Translations under genes and position numbers: made by a program
Shown: positions 30,596 to 40,020 of the stretch, one piece after another
Position numbering within the stretch: the first letter of the stretch is position 1
How the letters are laid out: every line of letters starts with the position of its first letter
Notes under the pieces: model-generated
Database searches by the model: none
Told to the model about the DNA's origin: nothing
What the model saw: only the letters and a program-made list of their open reading frames with translations
Assembly (NCBI GenBank): GCA_017305715.1
Contig: JAFKKG010000009.1
Location: forward strand, 248,001 to 312,000
Reading direction: 5' to 3'
Length of the DNA: 64,000 nucleotides
Source: Hyphomicrobiales bacterium
GTDB taxonomy: Bacteria; Pseudomonadota; Alphaproteobacteria; Rhizobiales; Xanthobacteraceae

Positions 30596-31687
30596 TCACG
30601 GCAGCGGCGGGTAAAGGTGAACGTCTCCGCAATAATCCACCACACGATAACGCGTTTCCGAGGATAGTTCACGTTCGGCGGAATTTGCATGCGACAAATA
30701 ATGCGGTCCGATCGGCGCCTTGCCATGCCCCCCGGGAATATCGAGCACATAATCCGGCTGGCACAGGCCGGAAACCCGTCCGCGCAGGCCGCGCATCAAC
30801 GCCTGACCCTGCTCGATGGTGGTCCGCAGATGCGCGGTGCCCGGCGCCAGATCGCCATGGTGCAGGTAATATGGCTTGATCCGGCACTCCACAAAGGCCC
30901 GCATCAGGGCTTCCAGCGTCACGGCATCGTCGTTGACGCCGCGCAGCAACACCGACTGGCTGACCAGGGGAACGCCGGCGTCGGCCAGCCGCGCGCAGGC
31001 GGCACGCGCCTCCGTCGTCAGTTCGCGCGGATGGTTGGCGTGAACCGCAACCCAGGTCGTGGCGCCCTCGACCTTCAAGGCTGCGACCATCTCGCCGCTG
31101 ATCCGCGCCGGGGCGGCGACCGGCACGCGGGTATGGAAGCGGATGATCTTGACGTGATCGATGGCGGCAAGATCGGCCATGATCTCGGCCAGCCGTCGCG
31201 GCGCCAGCATCAGGGGATCGCCGCCGGTCAGGATCACTTCCCATATCTCTGGATGGCTGCGGATGTAACCGAGCGCGTCTCGATAGGCTCCGTCCGACAA
31301 GGCCGTCGCCTTGCCCGGCCCGACCACCTCGCGGCGAAAACAGAAGCGGCAGTAGACCGCGCAAACATGAACCAGTTTGAGCAGCACGCGATCCGGATAG
31401 CGATGGACGATGCCGGCGACCGGCGAATGCGCGTCATCGCCGATCGGGTCGGCGCGCTCGCCGGCCTCCTGCATCAGTTCGAGGGCGTCCGGGATGAACT
31501 GCCGCGCGATCGGATCGTTGGGATCCGCGGTATCGATCAGCGCGGCGATATCGGGCGTCACGGCCATCGCGTAGCGCGCGGCGACCCGTTCCAGATCGGC
31601 CAGGTCAGCGGCCGTAGCCAACCCGCGCTCGACCAGTTCGGCCGGTTGCCGCAACGTGACAGCCAATTTCGGATCGATCCTGTTCAT
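30596..31687 (-). CDS. epmB: EF-P beta-lysine-forming radical SAM aminomutase (EpmB/KamA family)
   Basis: 363 residues. The radical-SAM cluster motif CAVYCRFCFRREVVG (Cx3Cx2C) is intact, followed by EVILTGGDPLM, IIRFHTRVPVA and HPREL. The protein is EpmB-sized, and the C-terminal PLP lysine region PDYVLDIPGGHGKAPI is present. It converts (S)-alpha-lysine to (R)-beta-lysine used on elongation factor P. The start overlaps the epmA stop by four bases (ATGA) and efp lies on the other strand 1.1 kb away, which supports this role over a catabolic 2,3-aminomutase. Confidence 0.9.
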   Translation of the reverse strand: MNRIDPKLAVTLRQPAELVERGLATAADLADLERVAARYAMAVTPDIAALIDTADPNDPIARQFIPDALELMQEAGERADPIGDDAHSPVAGIVHRYPDRVLLKLVHVCAVYCRFCFRREVVGPGKATALSDGAYRDALGYIRSHPEIWEVILTGGDPLMLAPRRLAEIMADLAAIDHVKIIRFHTRVPVAAPARISGEMVAALKVEGATTWVAVHANHPRELTTEARAACARLADAGVPLVSQSVLLRGVNDDAVTLEALMRAFVECRIKPYYLHHGDLAPGTAHLRTTIEQGQALMRGLRGRVSGLCQPDYVLDIPGGHGKAPIGPHYLSHANSAERELSSETRYRVVDYCGDVHLYPPLP

Positions 31688-32736
31688 ACTTCTTCCGCCG
31701 GCGGTGTCCATACCACCTGATCTACCCGGAGCGCACCACTTGCCAGCATCACCAACCGGTCAAAGCCGAGCGCGACGCCGCTGGCTTCCGGCATCCTGGC
31801 GACCGCGTCCAGAAAATCCTCGTCGAGTGGATAGCGCTCGCCGTAACGCCGCGCCTTCTCGTCCATCGCCTGCGTAAAGCGCCGGCGCTGTTCGGCTGCA
31901 TCGGTCAATTCGCCAAACCCGTTCGCCAACTCAACACCGCAGGCATAGATCTCGAACCGTTCGGCGACCCGCGGATCGGACGCTTTTGCCCGCGCCAGCG
32001 CGGCCTCCGGGGCCGGATATTCAAACAGTACCGTCAAACGTCCCTGCCCGAGATTTGGTTCGATATGCTCGACCAGGACCTTGCTGAAGATATCGGACCA
32101 GGTGTCATCGGCCACAATCCGCACCCGCGATTTGGCCGCCTCGGCGAGTGCCGCGCGATCGCCTTCGCCGTTAGCAATCGTTGCCAGCACATCGATCCCG
32201 GCATAGCGATCGAACGCCGCTGCGACCGTCAGCAGTTCAGGTTCGGCGAAGGGATCGGCGATGCGGCCGCGAAATGAAAATTGCCCGATGCCCGTCGCCC
32301 GCGCCGCATGCGCAATGACGACGACGCTGTCGGCCATGATGGCATCATAAGGGGCGTTGGCGCGGTACCATTCCAGCATCGTGAATTCAGGCAAATGCAG
32401 GTCGCCGCGCTCGCGGTCGCGGAACACGCGCGCGAACTCGAATATCTTGCCTTCGCCGGCGGCGAGCAGTTTCTTCGCCGCGAACTCCGGCGAGGTTCGC
32501 AAATAGCGCGTTGCGTGGGTGCCGTCTCCGTGGGTCAGTTCGGTACGCGGTGCGTGCAGGTGAGTCTCATTGCCGGGCGAAATCTGCAGGATTCCGGTCT
32601 CGGCCTCGGCAAAGCCCTGCTCGTCGAACCACGTCCGCAGCGCGCGCGTGATCGCGGCCCGTGCCAGCAGGAACGGTTTTCGATCGGCGTGCCGCGCCGG
32701 CGACCACCATGGCGATGGCTGGCTCGCATCAGCCAT
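31684..32736 (-). CDS. epmA: EF-P--(R)-beta-lysine ligase (EpmA / GenX)
   Basis: 350 residues from the ATG at 32736; the reading frame extends upstream without another good start. It is a class II lysyl-tRNA-synthetase catalytic core without the anticodon-binding domain, the EpmA hallmark. Motif 2 is FEFARVFRDRERGDLHLPEF TMLEW (split here), and motif 3 is ASGVALGFDRLVMLASG. ELANGFGELTD and LQISPGNETHLHAP are also typical. It ligates beta-lysine to EF-P. Operon with epmB; efp is divergent nearby. Confidence 0.92.
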   Translation of the reverse strand: MADASQPSPWWSPARHADRKPFLLARAAITRALRTWFDEQGFAEAETGILQISPGNETHLHAPRTELTHGDGTHATRYLRTSPEFAAKKLLAAGEGKIFEFARVFRDRERGDLHLPEFTMLEWYRANAPYDAIMADSVVVIAHAARATGIGQFSFRGRIADPFAEPELLTVAAAFDRYAGIDVLATIANGEGDRAALAEAAKSRVRIVADDTWSDIFSKVLVEHIEPNLGQGRLTVLFEYPAPEAALARAKASDPRVAERFEIYACGVELANGFGELTDAAEQRRRFTQAMDEKARRYGERYPLDEDFLDAVARMPEASGVALGFDRLVMLASGALRVDQVVWTPPAEEV

Positions 32737-32968
32737 CAGGAAGCCTTCAAAAGATCGATGCAAATCATTGATATTGCTTTATTTTATAGCCAGAACGACA
32801 CCCGGCGCAAGGATCGCGATCAAGGCCCGCATCCGGTCCGCCTTCATGGCGAATGATACCGGCCTTGTCCATTCGCGCTGGAAACGTCCGGCAAACTGCG
32901 TGAGGCCATTCTGAACCTCGCGGCGACTGGCGCGTCCAATGGGCAGCCAATTGGAACGGAATGCGCAC

Positions 32969-33709
32969 ATGTCTGGCGGCTGGTTGCAACGAACAGGGCT
33001 TCTGCTGTCGTTGTTGCTCGGCCTCGCCATGACAACGCCCGCCCATGCCGATGGCCCCGGGCCGGAGTTCAAGCTGCGGGAGGAAGCGGATGAGCGTTTC
33101 ATCTCTCCCGACAAACAAATTCGGGTCGAGCAATATGCCGCGGACAAGGGCGATGAAGGCTTTCTGTACCAGTTCTGGACCTTTGACGAAAAGCGTCAGC
33201 ACGCCTCGTTGCTGAATCCCGGCGAAGGCGTCGATCTTGCGGGCTATCCGGCGGGCTTCCGCTTCAGCCCGGACAGCCAGTGGCTGGTGCGTATGCAGAA
33301 AACGGGAGCGGGTTTTCAAGACCTGTTTCTGTACCGGCGGAATGGCAATGCGTTCTCCTCCGCCACACCAAAGCCGCTGAGCCAGATGGCCTGGGATTAT
33401 TTCTGGGCCTCGCCGGCGGCCAGGAAACTGCATCGAGACCCCAAGGACCGGGATTCGCTCAGCCACGTCTTTGCCGCCCTGCTCAAGGGCATGGACGACA
33501 ATTACCTGTGGCTGGGCCCGCATTGGCCGGATAGCCGGTACGTCATGATCAGCCTTAATTTTGATGCCCAAGGCGAGGACAGGCCGCTGCCCTATATCAG
33601 GGATTGGTGGTGCGCCTATGACCTGAAAACCGGGGCATTTACCGTGCCCGCCGCCTTTGCCAAGCACAATGCCAAGGCCATCACGACCCCTCCTCCCAAG
33701 CGGCGATAG
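32969..33709 (+). CDS. Exported hypothetical protein
   Basis: 246 residues from the ATG at 32969, chosen because it gives a clean signal peptide (MSGGWLQRTGLLLSLLLGLA, cleavage near AHA); an ATG at 32939 would add ten polar residues. The mature part contains FRFSPDSQWLVRMQKTGAGF and DLFLYRRNGNAF, resembling single blades of beta-propellers, and SRYVMISLNFDAQGEDRPL. No family recognised. It lies between the epmAB operon and efp but its link to them is only positional. Confidence 0.65.
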   Translation: MSGGWLQRTGLLLSLLLGLAMTTPAHADGPGPEFKLREEADERFISPDKQIRVEQYAADKGDEGFLYQFWTFDEKRQHASLLNPGEGVDLAGYPAGFRFSPDSQWLVRMQKTGAGFQDLFLYRRNGNAFSSATPKPLSQMAWDYFWASPAARKLHRDPKDRDSLSHVFAALLKGMDDNYLWLGPHWPDSRYVMISLNFDAQGEDRPLPYIRDWWCAYDLKTGAFTVPAAFAKHNAKAITTPPPKRR

Positions 33710-33874
33710 CGGCGTCGGAATCCGGGTTTTCGGGCGATCGGCCACGCCGCAGACCGGCGGCAAAACGCTGGTATCGACGGACAAAATCAGTATGTTGCAG
33801 CCCGAAACCGCCTCGATGGCCGCGGGACACAATTGTCCTGACAGGTCGGAGGCCAGATATTCAGGAAAACAGCT

Positions 33875-34441
33875 TTGAAAGTCATCGCCAGTTCTATTCG
33901 CAAGGGCAACGTCATCGAGCAAGACGGCAAGCTTTACGTCGTTCTGACCGCCGAAAACATCCATCCCGGCAAGGGAACCCCGGTCAGCCAGATCGAAATG
34001 CGGCGGATCGGCGACGGCGTGAAGATCTCGGAACGCTACAAGACCACCGACCAGGTCGAGAAGGCGACGATCGAGGATCACAATTTCAACTATCTCTACG
34101 AGGACGCCGACGGCTTCCATTTCATGAACAACGAGACCTACGACCAGGTTCAGGTGCCCAAGGACATCATCGGTTCCGCAGCGCCCTACCTGCAGGAGAA
34201 CATGACGGTAAAGCTTGCGCTGCACGACATGGTGCCGGTCGCGATCACGATGCCGCAGCGCGCGACGCTGGAAGTCGTGGAGACCGAGCCGGTCACCAAG
34301 GGCCAGACCGCGTCGTCGTCCTACAAGCCCGCCATCCTCTCCAACGGCGTGCGCACCAACGTGCCGCCGCATATCGGAACGGGTACGCGGATCGTGGTCA
34401 TGACCGAGGACGGCTCCTACGTCGAGCGTGCCAAGGACTAG
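33875..34441 (+). CDS. efp: Elongation factor P
   Basis: 188 residues with the three-domain EF-P layout. The modification loop reads [15 protein letters not shown], so the target lysine is Lys33. Later signatures include [20 protein letters not shown] and the C-terminal [20 protein letters not shown] with [23 protein letters not shown] relieves ribosome stalling at polyproline. epmA and epmB on the opposite strand are its modification enzymes. Confidence 0.95.
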   Translation: MKVIASSIRKGNVIEQDGKLYVVLTAENIHPGKGTPVSQIEMRRIGDGVKISERYKTTDQVEKATIEDHNFNYLYEDADGFHFMNNETYDQVQVPKDIIGSAAPYLQENMTVKLALHDMVPVAITMPQRATLEVVETEPVTKGQTASSSYKPAILSNGVRTNVPPHIGTGTRIVVMTEDGSYVERAKD

Positions 34442-34477
34442 GCGCAGAGGACACAGGGCACGCGCGGGGGCGATGCA

Positions 34478-36094
34478 TTGGGTACCAAGGCTGTCCGCTT
34501 GCTCAGGCGTTGGCTGGCAGCCCTCCGTTTGCTTCCGGTTTGTTTGCTTATCTTGGGCCTGACCGGCGCCAGGGCAGACGAGTTCCAGACCCCTTCGATC
34601 TCGGCCGTCCGCGTCGAATGGCGCGCGGTGCTCGATCAGCTGCGCACGGAGATCAATACCCAGCCGACGATTGCATCCGCCCTCACGTTTGCGAGCCAGC
34701 GGCGGGTGCCCCGCTCCGATCCGCGCTCGATGCCGGCGCTGGTGCAGCTCAACGCGATCACCTCGCCGATATTCCCGGGAATCGGTCGCAGCCCGGTTCC
34801 AGTGCTGTTGCCGTTCGACACCGCGAGCTATCTCGAAGCGCGGCGGAGCGGCATTCCCGACAGCGTGTCGGTCTCGCGCCATCAGGCCGACTTCCGACCG
34901 GCCGATCTGTTTCACGCAGGCGGCGCCGGCTATGACGCGATGTTTGCGTTCGAGCCGGGCGCGGGCGATGGCATGCCGCCGCGGACCTACGCCAAGCCGG
35001 TCGAGGTGCACATCACCGGCTCGATCCTGACCTACGACCTCGCCGATCCGCTCAGCGGCAAGGGCGAGCCGGTCAAGGCGCTGGCGGCGCAATTCCCCGA
35101 TATGCGACGCTTCATCCGCGAAGGCTATCTGCGCTACGCCTTCACGCGTTTCGGCGTGCCCTATGTGGTCTCGATCCAGTGCCTCGACTCGACGCCGCGT
35201 CCGCGGCGGCTGGCCTGCCGCGAGGCCACCCCGGTCGCGGAACGGTTTCTGAAGGCGCTGCGCATCGCCGGCGGGCAGCCCTCGCGGCCGCGCCGGGACA
35301 TTTCCTCCGAGGTCGCCGAGCGGCCGATCGCCCCCTCGCCCGACTTCACCTATCGGCCGAGCGGCGAGATCGCCGCCAACAGCGGCGTGCGCAGGCAGGG
35401 CGGCCGGGTTGATCTGACCACCTATTCGCAAATCCGCTTTCCGCTCGAGAAGGCGCCCGCCTTCGCCGGCTCGCAATCGTTCGGCAGGCGCAAATCCGAC
35501 GAACGCGGCTATCCCTGGCAGGACAATTTCTGCGAGGCACGCAGCTTCGAGGTCGGCCAATGCGCCGCCGGCTTCGGCCATCAGGGGCAGGATATCCGTC
35601 CCGGTGCGTGCATGGTGCAGAACAGCGAGAATCCGGGCAGTTGCGATCCCAAGCAGCAGGCGGTCGTCGCGGTTCGCGACGGCGTCCTGATCCGCTCGCC
35701 GAAGCAGCAGGCGGCAACGCTGCAGATCAACACCCGCAACGAACACATCCGCTTCCGCTACATGCACATGAATCCATCCCGCATGGACGCGGACGGCGTG
35801 CTCAACGGCCGCGAGGTCGTCGAGGGCGAGAAGATCGGCGTGGCCTCGAACTACCTCGATTATCCCAACGGCACCTCGCTGCATCTGCATTTCGACGTCC
35901 AGGTGTTCACGCGCGACGGCTGGATCTGGGTCAATCCCTACACCACGCTGATCGCGGCCTATGAGCGCCTGCTCCGCGGCCGCGGGCGCGAGCTCGGCAC
36001 CGATCCGGCCGCGCCGGCGGCGGTCGCGCACGCCCGCCCCGAGGATGTGTTCCGGCCCGACACGCAGGAAGGCAGCGAGGGCGGCGACAATTAG
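34478..36094 (+). CDS. Exported M23-family peptidase
   Basis: 538 residues from a TTG at 34478; no in-frame ATG gives the signal peptide (LRLLPVCLLILGLTGARA). The C-terminal 190 residues hold the LytM/M23 zinc site: GFGHQGQDIRPG (His and Asp) and TSLHLHFDVQVF (His-x-His). The N-terminal 340 residues are a family-specific extension found in Bradyrhizobiaceae, with conserved segments such as QADFRPADLFHAGGAGYDAM. It should act in the periplasm on peptidoglycan cross-links or as a regulator of amidases. Confidence 0.8.
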   Translation: MGTKAVRLLRRWLAALRLLPVCLLILGLTGARADEFQTPSISAVRVEWRAVLDQLRTEINTQPTIASALTFASQRRVPRSDPRSMPALVQLNAITSPIFPGIGRSPVPVLLPFDTASYLEARRSGIPDSVSVSRHQADFRPADLFHAGGAGYDAMFAFEPGAGDGMPPRTYAKPVEVHITGSILTYDLADPLSGKGEPVKALAAQFPDMRRFIREGYLRYAFTRFGVPYVVSIQCLDSTPRPRRLACREATPVAERFLKALRIAGGQPSRPRRDISSEVAERPIAPSPDFTYRPSGEIAANSGVRRQGGRVDLTTYSQIRFPLEKAPAFAGSQSFGRRKSDERGYPWQDNFCEARSFEVGQCAAGFGHQGQDIRPGACMVQNSENPGSCDPKQQAVVAVRDGVLIRSPKQQAATLQINTRNEHIRFRYMHMNPSRMDADGVLNGREVVEGEKIGVASNYLDYPNGTSLHLHFDVQVFTRDGWIWVNPYTTLIAAYERLLRGRGRELGTDPAAPAAVAHARPEDVFRPDTQEGSEGGDN

Positions 36095-36208
36095 TCCCAC
36101 CACCCGCACCGACCAATCGGGGCAGTCTGATCGAACCATTTCGTCGGCGTTAACCGCGAGCTTGTAGTGCGGGTTCAGGACTGACCTGCGCTTTCCCGGA
36201 TTGCCGAC

Positions 36209-36643
36209 ATGCCCTCGACGTTCATCTGGTTCCTGTTGTCGCCAAATGGCCGGGCGAGCCGTCAGGAGTTCTGGCTCGGCTATATCGGCCTGGTCGCCGC
36301 GCTGGCTTTCCTGGTCAGGGCGCTGCCAAACCCTCTCCTCTACAATACGGCCGGGCGCACATGGCATCGCGGAGATCTCGATCTCGCCCTTAGATGGCCG
36401 GCAATGGCGGCCCTCCTCATTGTGGGTTGGCCGCTCATCACCGTCTTCGCGAAGCGACTGCACGATCTGAACCTGTCCGGTTGGTGGATGACTGCAATGC
36501 TGGCTTTGCCGCCGCTTTCAAAAATGCTCGGCGTCAATTTGTTGATTCTTTATCTGGTGTCGGTCCTGGTGCTTGGCATCGTCGCGGGCACGCCAGGTGA
36601 CAATCGATATGGAAGCGATCCGCTTGCACGCCATCGCCCTTAG
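36209..36643 (+). CDS. DUF805-family membrane protein
   Basis: 144 residues. Family marks: the opening FIWFLLSPNGRASRQEFWLG, VFAKRLHDLNLSGWWM before the third helix, and the closing GTPGDNRYGSDPLA. Four hydrophobic helices. The family is widespread with unknown function. Confidence 0.85.
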   Translation: MPSTFIWFLLSPNGRASRQEFWLGYIGLVAALAFLVRALPNPLLYNTAGRTWHRGDLDLALRWPAMAALLIVGWPLITVFAKRLHDLNLSGWWMTAMLALPPLSKMLGVNLLILYLVSVLVLGIVAGTPGDNRYGSDPLARHRP

Positions 36644-36657
36644 CGTCTCCCTTTACC

Positions 36658-37134
36658 TCATGCACGGACCGCCTTTGGCCGCGCCGGCGGGGTCCAGCGG
36701 AAGGCGGCGCCGAACCTGTTCCAGACGTTGATCGAGGCCACCGCCGAGGTGAGATAGGCCAGTTCCTTCTCCGAGAACTCGGCGCTCGCCTGCGCATACA
36801 CCTCGTCGCTGACGCCATCGGCGAGCAATGTCAGCGCCTCCGTCCAGGCCAATGCGGCGCGTTCGCGCGCCGAGAATTGCGGGGCCTCGCGCCACACCAC
36901 GACCAGATTGAGCTTGTCGGCCGGAACACCGAGGCTCTCGCTTTGCAGGATGTGATACTGCACGCAAAAGGCGCAGCCGTTGATCTGCGAGGCGCGCAGC
37001 TTGATCAATTCGAGCAATTGCTTGTCGAGGCCGGCGGCGGCCGCGACCTTGCCGAGCGCCAGCACGACCTCATAGGCCTCGGGCGCCAGCGCCATGAAGT
37101 CCTTATATTCCTTGCGGGCATGTGACATGTTCAT
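36658..37134 (-). CDS. AhpD-like carboxymuconolactone decarboxylase-family protein
   Basis: 158 residues. The catalytic motif INGCAFCVQYHILQSES (Cys-x-x-Cys-x-x-x-His) and LIKLRASQ before it, with ERAALAWTEALTLLADG after, are typical of small AhpD-type peroxidase or peroxide-protective proteins that use the CxxC pair as a redox site. It is divergent from the MarR gene with palindromes between, so that regulator probably controls it. Confidence 0.88.
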   Translation of the reverse strand: MNMSHARKEYKDFMALAPEAYEVVLALGKVAAAAGLDKQLLELIKLRASQINGCAFCVQYHILQSESLGVPADKLNLVVVWREAPQFSARERAALAWTEALTLLADGVSDEVYAQASAEFSEKELAYLTSAVASINVWNRFGAAFRWTPPARPKAVRA

Positions 37135-37145
37135 CGCCTCATGTT

Positions 37146-37179
37146 ATCAGTGCACTGATTTATTATAAGAGCCCTTATA
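37146..37179. promoter_or_regulatory. Two palindromes between the AhpD-like and MarR genes
   Basis: ATCAGTGCACTGAT (37146-37159) is a perfect 14-bp palindrome; TATAAG-AGCC-CTTATA (37164-37179) has perfect six-base arms and overlaps the MarR start codon. MarR proteins bind such palindromes, so these are candidate operators. Confidence 0.7.
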
Positions 37180-37817
37180 TGGTACGCAAGGTTGGAACTT
37201 CATCAAGCGCAAGACCGCGCGCGGCGAAAAAAGCGTCGGCCCGAAAATCGAAAAACTCGAAAAAATCGTCCGCCGCAAAAAAACGATCGCGTGGAAAAAC
37301 CGCTCGCGAATATTCTCCCCGGCGCCGCGCGCAACCCGCCCCAAATCCCGTGCTGGCCATGGTCCGCCCGCCGCCGCCCGGCGAAGGCAAGCGGGGCGAA
37401 CAGGGCTACCTCGCCTATCTGCTGCGGCAGGCCCAGGCGGCGACCCGGCTGACGATCGAGCGCGCGCTGGCCGAGCTTGGCGTCACCACGCCCCAATTCG
37501 TGGTGCTGACGATGCTGCGGGCCTATCCCGGCCTCTCCGGCGCCGACCTCGCGCGGGTGGCGCTGCTGACCCCGCAGACCGTCGGACTCATCATTCGCAA
37601 TCTGGAGCGCGACGGCGCCATCAAGAAGACCCCGCACCCGATCCATGGCCGGGTGCTGCAATGGACGCTGACGCGGCGCGGCACAGTGCGGCTCGACAAA
37701 TGCCGCCGCCATGTCCAGGCGGTGGAACGGCGGCTGGCGGCCGGACTTTCGGCCAAATCGTTGGCGGCGGTCCGGCGCTGGCTGGCGCGCATCGCTGCGG
37801 ACTTTCAGCCAGCGTGA
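37179..37817 (+). CDS. MarR-family regulator with lysine-rich N-terminal tail
   Basis: 212 residues from the ATG at 37179. Residues 1-55 are histone-tail-like (SARPRAAKKASARKSKNSKK, SSAAKKRSRGKTAREYSPRR), unusual for MarR. Residues 75-205 are a complete MarR fold: YLAYLLRQAQAATRLTIERA, LGVTTPQFVVLTMLRAYPGL, the recognition helix LTPQTVGLIIRNLERDGAI and the wing HGRVLQWTLTRRG. It is divergent from the AhpD-like gene and probably a redox-responsive repressor, though no obvious sensory cysteine is in the dimer helix except Cys in LDKCRRH. Confidence 0.88.
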   Translation: MVRKVGTSSSARPRAAKKASARKSKNSKKSSAAKKRSRGKTAREYSPRRRAQPAPNPVLAMVRPPPPGEGKRGEQGYLAYLLRQAQAATRLTIERALAELGVTTPQFVVLTMLRAYPGLSGADLARVALLTPQTVGLIIRNLERDGAIKKTPHPIHGRVLQWTLTRRGTVRLDKCRRHVQAVERRLAAGLSAKSLAAVRRWLARIAADFQPA

Positions 37818-37916
37818 GGCGGCGGTTCCCCGGGCCCGGGTTCCACGTCCCGGGTGCGACGACGGCACCCCGCAAATGCACTTTGGCGGGTGCGCCCGGC
37901 CCCCTACAATGCCGGC

Positions 37917-39152
37917 ATGAACCCGTCCGATTCCCTGAGATCGCCGAACCGACGTGCGCTGCTGCAAGCCGGCATCGGAGCTGCCGCGACGCTCGCTGGT
38001 CCATGGCCGGCGTTTGCCGCAGCGCCACCCGGCTTCGACGCCTGGCGCGACAAATTTCGCGCCCGCGCGCTGGCAAAAGGCATTTCGGATGCGACCTGGA
38101 CCCGCGTGATGGGCCGCATCGAGCCCGACATGTCGGTGTTCCGGCAGATGCAGAAGCAGCCGGAATTCAATGAGCAGATCTGGCAATACGTCAATCGCCG
38201 GGCGTCGGACTGGCGCATCATTGCGGGCAAGGAGGCACTGCGGAAAAACGAGGCGCTGTTCACGCGGATCGAGCGGGATTTCGGCGTCGAGCGCGGCACG
38301 CTGCTGGCGCTGTGGGGCGTCGAATCCGCCTATGGCGATCCCCTGGTGCAGCAGAACCACATGCGCCCGGTGTTTCCCTCGCTGGCGGCGCTGGCCTGGA
38401 ACGAGCCGCGCCGCCGCGCCTATTGGGAAACCGAACTGATCAACGCGCTGAAAATCGTCGACCGCGGCTGGAGCACGCCGGAAGAGATGCGCGGATCGTG
38501 GGCCGGCGCGATGGGGCACACCCAGTGGATGCCGGAAGTCTGGCTCAATGTCGGCATGGATTACGACAAGGACGGCCGGGTCTCGCCGTTCGGCAAGCCG
38601 GACGATGCGCTGGGCTCCAGCGCGCGCTATCTGGTCAACCGCGGCAAGTATCACCGCGGCGAGCATTGGGGCTATGAGGTCCGCGCCGGTGGCGCGTCGG
38701 GGAGCGGCAACCGGACCTATGCGGCCTGGGCCAGCGCCGGCGTCACCCGCGCCGACGGCCAACCGTTTTCGCAGCCGAATGCGAGCGCGCAATTGTGGGT
38801 GCCGGTCGCCGGCGGCCCGGCCTTCCTGCTCGGGCCGAATTTCTATGCGGTGCGCAGTTACAATCCCTCGATGAACTACGCGCTGGCGATCTGCCATCTC
38901 GGCGACCGCATTCTGGGCGCGCCGCCGTTCATTCAACCATTCCCCGGCTCCGAACGCGCGCTGACGCTGGCCGAGGTGCAGGAAATGCAGACGCGATTGA
39001 CCAAAGCCGGTTTTGATACCGGCGGCACCGACGGCCGCGTCGGCAACGACACCATGAAGGCTGTCAGGGATTTCCAGACCAAGGCCGGCCTGCTGCCCGC
39101 CGATGGTTATGGCGGGCTCAAGGTGCTGGCGCGGCTGCGGCAAGGCGGCTAG
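37917..39152 (+). CDS. Lytic murein transglycosylase (MltB type)
   Basis: 411 residues from the ATG at 37917. A twin-arginine-like N-terminus (NRRALLQAGIGAAATLAGPW) precedes the SLT_2 domain: FRARALAKGISDATWTRVMG, catalytic Glu in LLALWGVESAYGDP, then GSWAGAMGHTQWMP and YLVNRGKY. The last 60 residues are a peptidoglycan-binding domain (VQEMQTRLTKAGFDTGGTDG, RVGNDTMKAVRDFQTKAGLL). It cleaves glycan strands in the periplasm to 1,6-anhydro products. Confidence 0.9.
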   Translation: MNPSDSLRSPNRRALLQAGIGAAATLAGPWPAFAAAPPGFDAWRDKFRARALAKGISDATWTRVMGRIEPDMSVFRQMQKQPEFNEQIWQYVNRRASDWRIIAGKEALRKNEALFTRIERDFGVERGTLLALWGVESAYGDPLVQQNHMRPVFPSLAALAWNEPRRRAYWETELINALKIVDRGWSTPEEMRGSWAGAMGHTQWMPEVWLNVGMDYDKDGRVSPFGKPDDALGSSARYLVNRGKYHRGEHWGYEVRAGGASGSGNRTYAAWASAGVTRADGQPFSQPNASAQLWVPVAGGPAFLLGPNFYAVRSYNPSMNYALAICHLGDRILGAPPFIQPFPGSERALTLAEVQEMQTRLTKAGFDTGGTDGRVGNDTMKAVRDFQTKAGLLPADGYGGLKVLARLRQGG

Positions 39153-39159
39153 TCCATCG

Positions 39160-39972
39160 TCATTGCGCCGGCCGCACCACCCCGCCCGCGTTCATGCCGC
39201 CGTCGATGACAAGTTCGGTCCCGGTGACGTAGCTCGACGCATCGGAGGCGAGGTACAAAACGCCCTTCGCGATATCCATGGCGTGGCCGGCGCGGGCCAG
39301 CGGCGTGAAGAATCTCGCGCGTTCCTCGATATCGATCGGCGCATTCTGTCCGCTTGCTGCCGCCCCGGCCGGGATCTTGCCCCAGATCGGCGTGTCGATG
39401 ATCCCGGGATGCACCGAGTTGACGCGGATGCCGTCGCCGAAGGTCGCGCATTCCATCGCGATCGCCTTGGCAAACAGCCGCACCCCGCCCTTGGTCGCGC
39501 AATAGCCGGACAGCATGGCCGAGCCGCGCAGGCCCGCCAGCGACGACATCATGATCACGGAGCCGCCTGGAGTCTTGCGCATCGCCGGCAGGCAATGCTT
39601 CACCGACAGGAACACGCCGTCGAGGTTGATCGCGGTCTGCCGCCGCCAATCCTCCAGCGACATCTGCGTGATCGACGGCGCCCCGATGCCGATGCCGGCG
39701 TTGGATACCAGCACGTCGAGCTGGCCATAGCGCTTCATGGTCTCGGCCACGACTTCGATCCAGCGCGGCTCGCTGGTGACGTCCTGATGCAGGAAGACCG
39801 CCTCGTTGCCGGCCTTCCTGATTCCATCGACAACTTCGGGGCCCCGGAGTTCGTCGACATCGGTGACCACGACGGATGCGCCTTCGCGCGCCAGCAATTC
39901 GGCGCATGCCGCGCCAATGCCGGATGCACCGCCGGTGACGAGCGCGACTTTCCCCTGAACCTGTCCTGCCAT
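39160..39972 (-). CDS. Short-chain dehydrogenase/reductase
   Basis: 270 residues. Cofactor motif VTGGASGIGAACAELLA, structural VSNAGIG, catalytic Ser in VIMMSSLAGLRG and YxxxK in SGYCATKGGV. A closing YVTGTELVIDGGMNAGG is typical of classical SDRs. Asp in VVVTDVDELRG suggests NAD preference. The substrate is unknown. It converges with the MltB gene. Confidence 0.9.
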   Translation of the reverse strand: MAGQVQGKVALVTGGASGIGAACAELLAREGASVVVTDVDELRGPEVVDGIRKAGNEAVFLHQDVTSEPRWIEVVAETMKRYGQLDVLVSNAGIGIGAPSITQMSLEDWRRQTAINLDGVFLSVKHCLPAMRKTPGGSVIMMSSLAGLRGSAMLSGYCATKGGVRLFAKAIAMECATFGDGIRVNSVHPGIIDTPIWGKIPAGAAASGQNAPIDIEERARFFTPLARAGHAMDIAKGVLYLASDASSYVTGTELVIDGGMNAGGVVRPAQ

Positions 39973-40020
39973 TTTCTGCTCCCGTTTTCTGTTGTTGGTT
40001 TTGTCGTCTGCTGAGTGAAT

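Noticed and set aside
32765..36463. 1232-codon open frame on the minus strand opposite efp and the M23 peptidase
   Set aside because: It runs through three recognisable genes on the other strand and shows no domain; a composition artefact.
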